A stretch of DNA of 38,450 nt from an uncultured Parabacteroides sp. (GTDB lineage: Bacteria; Bacteroidota; Bacteroidia; Bacteroidales; Tannerellaceae): NCBI GenBank assembly GCA_900552465.1, contig URZO01000032.1, forward strand, positions 1 to 38,450. Reading direction: 5' to 3'. Positions 32,098 to 38,450 of the stretch are shown here, one piece after another (position 1 is the stretch's first letter; each line of letters starts with the position of its first letter). The position numbers were made by a program, and so were the translations under genes. The notes beneath the pieces are model-generated. The model had not been told where the DNA came from and did no database searches. It saw nothing but the letters and a program-made list of their open reading frames with translations.

Positions 32098-35000
32098 TTA
32101 GAATGTAAGATTTACTGTAACACCGAAGGAACGGGTAGAAGCTGCCTGTCCTCCTTCAATATAATTGTAGGATGCGCCACCTGATTCGGACGGGTCGATG
32201 TTAGGTACGCCGGAATAAATCAACCAGGGGTTCTGTGCGACAAACGATACACTGGCTCTGTTTATACCTGTTTTTGTTTTCTGCAGGAAAGCTGTGGGAA
32301 CATCGTAAGTCACGGACAGTTCGCGCATTTTCAGGTAACTTGCATCGTAAACATAATCTTCCCAGATAAGACTTTTGCGTGACTGGTAATAATAGTTCGC
32401 ATCGACATAGGCCGTTACCGGTTTGTACGTCCCGTCGCCATTGTCGACAACACCGTCTATACGGACACCGCCGCCGTCGGCTACACTGTTACGGATCGGG
32501 TTACCCTTGTCGTTGAGGCCGACTGTAGAGGATAGCAATCCCGAACCCTCACCGAACATATTGGTTGCAGATGCGATTTCACCGCCGATCTGGAAGTCGA
32601 AAGAAGCGCTTAACCTGAAATTCTTGTAACGGAGGGATGTAGAGAATCCTCCGGTCAGATCCGGCTGGATGTTACCTAATTCTTCCTGGGCGCTTGCATC
32701 GAGCAGGGGAGCGTAAGGACCGTAGACATGGTTCGGGTCGGCGCGTTCGGAAAGGATGATACGTCCTTCCGGATCTTTAGCCCACGTGGAACCGCGGATC
32801 ACACCGATCGGTTTTCCAACCTCGGCATACGAGTAGACACGTGTGCTCCAGCTCATCCAGTATATCTGATACGTGTCTTGTCCTTCAACCAGTTCTTCCA
32901 GTGTGTTTCTGTTCCGGGCAAGATTGGCATTGATATCCCAGGTCCAGTCTCTTGTGCTGACCGGCGTACCGCCTAATGAAAGTTCGATACCTCTGTTACG
33001 GATCAGACCGGCGTTCATCTTACGGCTTCTGTATCCGCTTGCGGGAGTCGTGTTGACGTTGATGATCTGGTCTTTGGAGTCACGGTTATAGAAGTTGAAG
33101 TCTCCCCAGAAGCGGTTGCCGAACATCTTGAATTCCGTACCGATTTCGTAGGAGGTAGAGATTGTCGGTTTGATATAAGGATCTTTCAGGTTCGTGTCGT
33201 TCCACAGGTTGGAGAGTGATCCGTATTTGATAACGTTGCCGTCACTGTCTTTCAGCTTATAGGTCGGATACACGTTGTATGCATTCATCGTAGAACCTAC
33301 CTGTGCCATGGAGCCTCTTACTTTCCAGTAGTCCAGCCATTCCACATCTTTCATCCAGTTGTTCACCATAACGGCGGCCGAAACACCTCCGTACAGGTAA
33401 CTGTTTCTGTCCGGGTGCAGCGTGGAAGTCCAGTCGTTACGCAAAGAGAAATCCAGATAATATGTATCGTCCCATCCGAAAGTACCGGTTCCGTAGATGC
33501 TTTGTTCCTTCATATCCGTTTTTGAGTTACTACCGCCGGCCAGACCTACGGAGGCTGCCGTGCTGAAGAACTTGTCGAGGAAAAGTCCGTCGCGGGTAAA
33601 GGCGCTCACTTCGTTATACGTATAGTTCCTGTTTTCAAGGAATAAAGCTGCGTCTACAGACAGACGGTCGTCGAAGAAACGGTTACCCCATGTCAGCCGT
33701 CCCTGTACCTGCATGTCGATCAGCGAATTTTGTCCTTCTTCATAGTTGGAAACTTCGCCTAATACATTCATCGGCATTTTACCTTCGGTGCGCCGATTAC
33801 GGATATTACCGTTCATCTTGACTCCGGCCTTGAAGTTCCAGGGTAATTCCAATTGTGCGTCTGCACTGAATACATTCCACTGGGAGATCTCCGTGTTGTT
33901 GATCTCATTATACAGGGCAAACGGGTTGTCGTGGAATTGAGGAGTCAGGTCTGTCGGGCTCGTGATGTTCCAGGAGCGGAAGGAGCCGTCCGGGCGTCTG
34001 TAATCGCGCAACTGGCTAAGGTCGACATTCGTATGTCCCCATTGCTGGTACGAGTAAAGCACGTTTCCGGCACCGGCATAACCTTCGACTGCGGCGTTAT
34101 GGTTTTTCCGGTAGGTGTACTTGTAATCCAAAGAGACTGTCAGCCTGTCGATCGGTTTGAATTGCGTCTTGGCCGAAAGATAGCGGCGGACAGCGTCACT
34201 GTTGGGAGCTACACCGTCACGTGCCGAATTGGTGAATGAGATACGTGTCATGTAATCCTTTCCGGAACGGGCAAACGAAAGGTTTGTCGTGTTGGTGACA
34301 CCTGTGTCGAACAAATCATTCAGATTCATTTTGGATGTCCATTTATCCGTTTTTCCGAACAAAGGGCTTGTCGGGTCCCAGGCATACCAGGGGGCGTATT
34401 CACGTCCGTCCAGTTTCGGTCCCCAGCTGGCATCATCGGCATAGTCATAATATTGAACGCCGTCCAGTGCTTGCAGGTAGGAGGGGTGTTTGGCTGGATC
34501 ATAGTGGAAAACGTCCATTTCCGCGTCTGCACCGTAATAACCGCCTCCATATTCTTTCTGGATATCATTATGCAGGTACACTTTCTCGAAAGAAAGCGTG
34601 TGGCTTACGTTGATTTCCGATTTTTCGCCGGTAAGCCCTTTTGTCGTAATGATAATGGCTCCGTTTCCGCCGCGTGAACCGTAAAGGGCCGTGGCTGCCG
34701 GTCCTTTCAATACGTTGACGGATTCCACGTCGTCCATATTGATCGAGTTTGCATTGGTGATGATACCGTCCACTACATATAAAGGTTCGTTACCACCCGC
34801 TTCAGTCAGAGAGCTGGTACCGCGCAGCACGATCTTTCCTGCATCGAACTTGGCTCCCGAACCTCCTAAAAAGCGGATACCGGAAACTTTACCAACCAAC
34901 GCATTGTTCAAATCTGTCTGTCGAACAGCTTGCAGGTCTTCTGCTTTTACTTGCTGGGTTGCATATCCTAACGATTTTTCTTTACGTGTTAGTCCCTGTG

Positions 35001-35322
35001 CCGTGACCACTACTTCATCCAGAAAGGCGACATCCGATTGCAGCACGACTGTAATAACCGGTTTTACCGCCACCTCCTGGGTTTTCATTCCGACGAAGGA
35101 TATCTGGAGGATTTTAGCGTTTGTCGGAACCGACAGGCTGAAGTTCCCGTCGATGTCTGTTATCGTACCGAGCGTGGTACCTTTTACTACGATCGAGGCT
35201 CCTGCTATGGGAAGCCCGTCATCGCCTGATGTAATTGTTCCCTTTACTTGCGTATTCTGGGCAACAATCATACTGATTCCTATCAGGAGGAATTGGAAAA
35301 TAATAATTAATTTTTTCATCAT
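32098..35322 (-). CDS. SusC/RagA TonB-linked transporter without STN domain
   Basis: 1074 residues from the ATG at 35322; in-frame ATGs at 35331 and 35319 are alternatives. The signal peptide is KKLIIIFQFLLIGISMIVAQ. Directly after it comes the carboxypeptidase-regulatory-like domain (GTITSGDDGLPIAGASIVVKG), then the plug with LDEVVVTAQGLTRKEKSLGYA, PLYVVDGIITN and ALYGSRGGNGAIIITTKG. The barrel ends in FGVTVNLTF. Lacking STN, it cannot signal through FecR as the first SusC does, so its control must come from elsewhere. The candidate invertible segment upstream is one option. It is followed after 20 bases by its SusD partner. Confidence 0.94.
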   Translation of the reverse strand: MMKKLIIIFQFLLIGISMIVAQNTQVKGTITSGDDGLPIAGASIVVKGTTLGTITDIDGNFSLSVPTNAKILQISFVGMKTQEVAVKPVITVVLQSDVAFLDEVVVTAQGLTRKEKSLGYATQQVKAEDLQAVRQTDLNNALVGKVSGIRFLGGSGAKFDAGKIVLRGTSSLTEAGGNEPLYVVDGIITNANSINMDDVESVNVLKGPAATALYGSRGGNGAIIITTKGLTGEKSEINVSHTLSFEKVYLHNDIQKEYGGGYYGADAEMDVFHYDPAKHPSYLQALDGVQYYDYADDASWGPKLDGREYAPWYAWDPTSPLFGKTDKWTSKMNLNDLFDTGVTNTTNLSFARSGKDYMTRISFTNSARDGVAPNSDAVRRYLSAKTQFKPIDRLTVSLDYKYTYRKNHNAAVEGYAGAGNVLYSYQQWGHTNVDLSQLRDYRRPDGSFRSWNITSPTDLTPQFHDNPFALYNEINNTEISQWNVFSADAQLELPWNFKAGVKMNGNIRNRRTEGKMPMNVLGEVSNYEEGQNSLIDMQVQGRLTWGNRFFDDRLSVDAALFLENRNYTYNEVSAFTRDGLFLDKFFSTAASVGLAGGSNSKTDMKEQSIYGTGTFGWDDTYYLDFSLRNDWTSTLHPDRNSYLYGGVSAAVMVNNWMKDVEWLDYWKVRGSMAQVGSTMNAYNVYPTYKLKDSDGNVIKYGSLSNLWNDTNLKDPYIKPTISTSYEIGTEFKMFGNRFWGDFNFYNRDSKDQIINVNTTPASGYRSRKMNAGLIRNRGIELSLGGTPVSTRDWTWDINANLARNRNTLEELVEGQDTYQIYWMSWSTRVYSYAEVGKPIGVIRGSTWAKDPEGRIILSERADPNHVYGPYAPLLDASAQEELGNIQPDLTGGFSTSLRYKNFRLSASFDFQIGGEIASATNMFGEGSGLLSSTVGLNDKGNPIRNSVADGGGVRIDGVVDNGDGTYKPVTAYVDANYYYQSRKSLIWEDYVYDASYLKMRELSVTYDVPTAFLQKTKTGINRASVSFVAQNPWLIYSGVPNIDPSESGGASYNYIEGGQAASTRSFGVTVNLTF

Positions 35323-35379
35323 AATACACATTCTTATAAGTTAGACTAAATCAATACACTCTGACGCATTAACTGCCGT

Positions 35380-35394
35380 AGTCTTTGTAGAACT
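35380..35394 (+). repeat. Left inverted repeat of the candidate invertible segment
   Basis: AGTCTTTGTAGAACT, exact reverse complement of 35767-35781. After two mismatches the match resumes for three more inner bases (GTT). Outside the core there is no similarity. It lies 49 bases upstream of the longest susC start. Confidence 0.7.
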
Positions 35395-35766
35395 ATGTTC
35401 GTTTTTTAATGTTATTGATGAAAATTTACTCTTATGTTGGATTTGTAATGTTAATCTTGGGCGATGTATCTAAGTTGCTGATTAAGTGTATAATCTGACA
35501 TGTATTTTAGCGTTAATAAGAGTGGTTATGGGTTTGATGTATGAAAATCAGTTATATTTCATTATCAGTTCCAGAAACGTGATATCTGAGATAGAATGTT
35601 TTTTTGTGTGTTACTGCACTTTTTTATTGAAATAAATTGTAGTTACAATATTTTTACATAAATTGTGCCCGATTTCCAAGTGTTCAACTATACAAAAAAG
35701 TGTTTATGACAAGTGATTTGATGATTATTATGGGGCCATTTACTTAGTTTGATAGTATTTTAACTA

Positions 35767-35781
35767 AGTTCTACAAAGACT
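35767..35781 (-). repeat. Right inverted repeat of the candidate invertible segment
   Basis: AGTTCTACAAAGACT, exact reverse complement of 35380-35394, enclosing 372 bases. It ends 14 bases before the poly-A side of the glnN terminator. Confidence 0.7.
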
Positions 35782-35797
35782 TATGTTTATCAGTCAT

Positions 35798-35834
35798 AAA
35801 AAAAGACTGACTTATTTATGTAAAGCCAGTCTTT
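35798..35834 (-). terminator. Intrinsic terminator of glnN
   Basis: In minus-strand RNA, AAAGACTGGCTT pairs with AAGTCAGTCTTT (12 bp with one G-U) around a 9-base loop, and the stem runs into a T7 tract. It lies about 25 bases past the glnN stop codon. Confidence 0.8.
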
Positions 35835-35857
35835 GATATGATTAGGACGTGTTAATA

Positions 35858-38047
35858 TTAACGGATAAAGAGCAGTTCCCTGTATTTTGGCAGTGGCCAC
35901 ATCTGATTATCCACCATCAGCTCGAGGTCGTCGATATGACTACGGATCTCATCCAGATAAGGGGCTACGGTATCGTGATAAGCGATCGCTTTGCTGCGCA
36001 GATCACTGATCCGGTTTGCCTTTTTACGTGCTTCCACCATTTCGTCCGTCATCCGGGTTACGGCATTGACATGCTGGGAAATATTGCGTACCAGGCGGCG
36101 CGGTTCGGTTGATAGCTCTTCATATTCTTCTTTATCGAAAGTCTCTTTCAGTTTTGTTATGTTGCTGAGTAGCAGGGACTGGTAGTGGAGAACAACCGGG
36201 ATGATATGGTTCATCGACAGGTCGCCGAGTACGCGGGCTTCGATCTGTACCTTTTTAATATACATTTCCCATTTCACCTCGTTGCGGGCTTCCAGTTCCT
36301 TCAGGCTTAAAACTCCCGTTTCTTCAAACATCTTGATGACTTCCGGTTTCAGGTAAGCATCGTATTGCAAAGGTACGCTGCTTTCGCAATCCAGGCCGCG
36401 GCGGGCGGCTTCTTCTTTCCATTCATCACCATAGCCGTTACCGTCGAAACGGACCGGTTTGGATTCTTTGATATAGGCTTTCAACACTTCGAAGATGGCA
36501 GCTTCCTTGCTCTTTCCTTTTGCACGCAACCTCTCTACATCTTCTTTGAACTGGCGGAGCTGGTAGGCAACGGCTGAATTTAGTGCCAGCATGGCCGAGC
36601 CGCAGTTTGCCGACGAACCGAGTGCGCGGAATTCGAAACGGTTTCCGGTAAAGGCGAAAGGAGAGGTGCGGTTGCGGTCCGTATTGTCTAACAGCAGTTC
36701 CGGGATCTGTCCGAAGCCTAAGTGCAGGCGTTTTTTGTCGTCCACTTCAATGGCGTCTTCAATGGAACAGTTCTCAAACCTGTCGAGGATCTCTGTGATC
36801 TGTGTTCCTAAGAAGGATGAAATGATTGCCGGAGGGGCTTCGTTGGCTCCCAGGCGGTGTGCGTTGGTTGCCGAAGCAATACTGGCTTTCAATAATGCAT
36901 TGTATTTATATACGGCCATCAGCGAGTTGACCACAAATGTGATAAACCGGAGGTTGTCTTCCCGGTCCTTACCAGGGGAGAAGAGGTTGATACCCGTATC
37001 GGTTCCCATCGACCAGTTGCAATGTTTGCCGGAACCATTCACGCCCATGAAAGGCTTTTCGTGGAGCAGCACACGGAAGTTGTGGCGGCTTGAAACACGT
37101 TTCATGACCGACATCAGCAATTGGTTATGGTCGTTCGCCAGGTTACATTCTTCATAAATAGGAGCCAGTTCGAACTGGTTCGGAGCAACCTCGTTATGAC
37201 GGGTTTTAACCGGGATACCTAATTTATAGCATTCCGTTTCCAGGTCTTTCATGAATTCCTGTACGCGAGAAGGGATCGCTCCGAAATAGTGGTCGTCCAA
37301 CTGCTGGTTTTTGGCACTTTCGTGTCCGAGCAGGGTACGCTCCGTCAATGACAGGTCCGGACGGGCCGAATAGAGGTCTTCGTCGACCAGAAAATATTCC
37401 TGTTCCCATCCTAAATATGTAATGACTTTGTTTACATCTTCGTTGAAGTAGTTGCACACGTCTTTAGCCGCTTTGTTCAGCGCCTCGATCGAGCGGATCA
37501 GCGGTGTTTTATAGTCCAGCGCTTCACCTGTATAGGCAATGAATACGGTCGGGATACACAAGGTGTCGTCTACGATAAACGCAGGGGAAGAAGGGTCCCA
37601 GGCCGAATAGCCGCGGGCTTCGAACGTATTGCGCAGTCCGCCGTTAGGGAAGCTGGATGCATCTGGTTCCTGCTGGGCGAGCAGTTTACCGCTGAACTCT
37701 TCGATCATACCGCCGTTACCGTCATGCTCCACGAAGGCATCGTGTTTTTCGGCAGTCCCGTCGGTAAGAGGTTGGAACCAGTGGGTGTAGTGGGTGACTC
37801 CTTTTTCCAATGCCCACATGCGCATACCGGCAGCCACATGGTTAGCTATTTCGCGGTCGATAGGGGTTCCGTTGTCGATGGCATGTGTCAGGGCTTTGTA
37901 GGTTTCCTTGGAGAGATACTTTTGCATAGCCTTCCGGTTGAAGACGTTCTCACCATAATATTCGGATACTTTCTGATTGGGAGTAATGGCTTCCACTGCC
38001 TTTCGGTTGGATGCTTTCTCCACTGCATTGAAGCGTGAGATTGACAT
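35858..38047 (-). CDS. glnN: Glutamine synthetase type III
   Basis: 729 residues from the ATG at 38047, the normal GSIII length. The longer frame to 38191 adds residues read from heptad repeats and the promoter, so it is rejected. GSIII makes glutamine from glutamate, ammonia and ATP in the cytoplasm and is the main GS of Bacteroides. Visible features: the family-specific N-terminus (MSISRFNAVEKASNRKAVE), the ENVFNRKAMQKYL segment, the GS catalytic motif NGSGKHCNWSMGTDTGINLF (His and Asn of the ATP/glutamate site), and NRTSPFAFTGNRFEFRALGSSANC (the ATP-binding region with the phosphate-binding arginines). A TATCTTTG box precedes it and a terminator follows. It is monocistronic. A partial regulator gene lies upstream on the same strand. 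Confidence 0.96.
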   Translation of the reverse strand: MSISRFNAVEKASNRKAVEAITPNQKVSEYYGENVFNRKAMQKYLSKETYKALTHAIDNGTPIDREIANHVAAGMRMWALEKGVTHYTHWFQPLTDGTAEKHDAFVEHDGNGGMIEEFSGKLLAQQEPDASSFPNGGLRNTFEARGYSAWDPSSPAFIVDDTLCIPTVFIAYTGEALDYKTPLIRSIEALNKAAKDVCNYFNEDVNKVITYLGWEQEYFLVDEDLYSARPDLSLTERTLLGHESAKNQQLDDHYFGAIPSRVQEFMKDLETECYKLGIPVKTRHNEVAPNQFELAPIYEECNLANDHNQLLMSVMKRVSSRHNFRVLLHEKPFMGVNGSGKHCNWSMGTDTGINLFSPGKDREDNLRFITFVVNSLMAVYKYNALLKASIASATNAHRLGANEAPPAIISSFLGTQITEILDRFENCSIEDAIEVDDKKRLHLGFGQIPELLLDNTDRNRTSPFAFTGNRFEFRALGSSANCGSAMLALNSAVAYQLRQFKEDVERLRAKGKSKEAAIFEVLKAYIKESKPVRFDGNGYGDEWKEEAARRGLDCESSVPLQYDAYLKPEVIKMFEETGVLSLKELEARNEVKWEMYIKKVQIEARVLGDLSMNHIIPVVLHYQSLLLSNITKLKETFDKEEYEELSTEPRRLVRNISQHVNAVTRMTDEMVEARKKANRISDLRSKAIAYHDTVAPYLDEIRSHIDDLELMVDNQMWPLPKYRELLFIR

Positions 38048-38075
38048 ATTGCTTATTTTTATGTTATACCGTCCG

Positions 38076-38083
38076 CAAAGATA
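38076..38083 (-). promoter_or_regulatory. -7 promoter box for glnN
   Basis: TATCTTTG on the minus strand lies 29 bases before the ATG at 38047. The -33 position falls inside a (ATTGAAA)n heptad tract (38089-38123) and shows no TTTG, so an activator may be needed (inference). Confidence 0.45.
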
Positions 38084-38088
38084 CCATA

Positions 38089-38123
38089 TTAATTGAAAAT
38101 TGAGAATTGAAAATTGAGAATTA
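38089..38123. repeat. Heptad AT tract upstream of glnN
   Basis: ATTGAAA and ATTGAGA alternate with a strict 7-base period over about 30 bases. Same family as the tracts at 7025-7126, 8620-8645, 15238-15263 and 16547-16571. Confidence 0.6.
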
Positions 38124-38188
38124 ATAGAGCATGCTCCGGTGCGATTGTACCCTATCTGCCAAATAATAAGCCTTCCGGATTCTTGTCT

Positions 38189-38242
38189 CATAGTAATGGT
38201 TTTGGCAAATCATAACTATGACCTGCCCAAACCATAGTAATG
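38189..38242. repeat. CATAGTAATG direct repeats with a hairpin between glnN and the regulator
   Basis: CATAGTAATG occurs at 38189-38198 and 38233-38242, and the related inverted CATAACTATG at 38211-38220. The intervening GGTTTTGGC and GCCCAAACC can pair with one mismatch. No T-run follows on either strand. Possible binding sites or a hairpin; role unknown. Confidence 0.4.
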
Positions 38243-38277
38243 TGCGGCATCGAATGGTTACAGCTCTCGTCCCATTT

Positions 38278-38450
38278 TTACATATCGATATATCCCTTCA
38301 ACGCATTTACATAATCTTCGAACGCTTGTCGGCCGACGGGCGTAATCCGGCAAGTCGTCCGGGGTTTCTTCCCGACGAAGCTTTTTTTGACTTCGATGTA
38401 GCCGGCTTCGCTCAGTTTGTCTATCTGTACACTCAGGTTACCGGCGGTGG
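38278..38450 (-). CDS. Winged-helix DNA-binding transcriptional regulator (partial, C-terminal end)
   Basis: Only the last 56 residues lie in the window; the gene continues past the right edge, so no start is visible. The translation begins TAGNLSVQIDKLSEAGYIEV, the recognition helix of a winged HTH, and continues with VKKSFVGKKPRTTCRITPVG, the wing, then GRQAFEDYVNALKGYIDM to the stop at 38278. This is the pattern of the small HTH_34/MarR-like 'transcriptional regulator' proteins common in Bacteroidetes, which are about 95-100 residues long. Its target is unknown. It is the nearest upstream neighbour of glnN, on the same strand, 230 bases away. Confidence 0.75.
   Translation of the reverse strand, partial: TAGNLSVQIDKLSEAGYIEVKKSFVGKKPRTTCRITPVGRQAFEDYVNALKGYIDM

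Larger units (their letters stand above)
35332..35857. other. 526-base gene-free regulatory region before the second susC
   Basis: AT-rich, with no supportable reading frame on either strand. It holds a perfect 15-bp inverted repeat pair (35380-35394 and 35767-35781) and, at its right end, the glnN terminator. I could not find a full -33/-7 promoter in the present orientation. A weak plus-strand TTAGTTTG (35744-35751) has a TTTG 23 bases upstream and would point toward susC only if the segment were inverted. Confidence 0.6.

Noticed and set aside
35741..35751. TTAGTTTG as a firm promoter inside the candidate invertible segment
   Set aside because: It has one mismatch to TAnnTTTG and the only TTTG upstream is 23 bases away, outside the usual spacing, so it is mentioned only as weak support.
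38048..38191. Upstream extension of GlnN by 48 residues
   Set aside because: It contains a heptad tract and a TATCTTTG promoter box; GSIII proteins start at the conserved MSISRF and are about 729 residues long.

Overview
The window looks like chromosomal DNA of a gut Bacteroidales, most like Parabacteroides or Bacteroides. It carries two SusC/SusD outer-membrane pairs, an ECF sigma/FecR anti-sigma pair feeding an STN-containing SusC, type III glutamine synthetase (GlnN), many 'AQ'-type or lipobox signal peptides, and repeated -7 boxes of the Bacteroidetes form TAnnTTTG (TATCTTTG, TATATTTG, TACCTTTG, TACTTTTG) with no clear Shine-Dalgarno sequences. The genus is an inference; no rRNA or tRNA gene is present.

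Layout. 1-9.4 kb, all minus strand: a MATE exporter; a two-gene envelope operon (1000-residue periplasmic TPR protein, then an outer-membrane barrel); a Zn-ribbon NUDIX hydrolase; a ROK sugar kinase; a glyoxalase-type VOC protein; and a UlaG-like MBL hydrolase. 9.5-12.9 kb: a PD-(D/E)XK 'Rpn/transposase' protein with a GIEKG-repeat tail, PurT, a GNAT acetyltransferase and a YjbR-family protein. 12.85-13.3 kb has no gene but holds a 118-bp palindrome within a 22-bp-period repeat array. 13.3-19.1 kb, plus strand: a five-gene tripartite ABC efflux operon (ATPase, two MacB/FtsX-type permeases, HlyD/MacA adaptor, TolC). 19.3-19.8 kb: a small exported protein of unknown function.

19.8-29.1 kb is a polysaccharide utilisation locus. 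An ECF sigma factor is divergent from FecR, SusC (with STN domain), SusD and a two-domain enzyme (BNR-type beta-propeller fused to GH105). The domain content suggests a signalling path SusC-FecR-sigma that switches on uptake and saccharification of a uronate-rhamnose glycan. 29.2-35.3 kb, minus strand: a 6-bladed-propeller lipoprotein and a second SusC/SusD pair without enzymes. Upstream of this second susC, a gene-free segment is bounded by perfect 15-bp inverted repeats 372 bp apart, which resembles an invertible regulatory segment. 35.9-38.45 kb: glnN and the C-terminal end of a winged-helix regulator that runs off the window.

The most notable non-coding observations are the 118-bp palindrome/22-bp array, the candidate invertible segment, and two successive hairpins with an identical TTGGCG loop before the first susC. 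The most notable protein is the propeller-GH105 fusion. All functional calls come from reading motifs and domain order; no database search was run.
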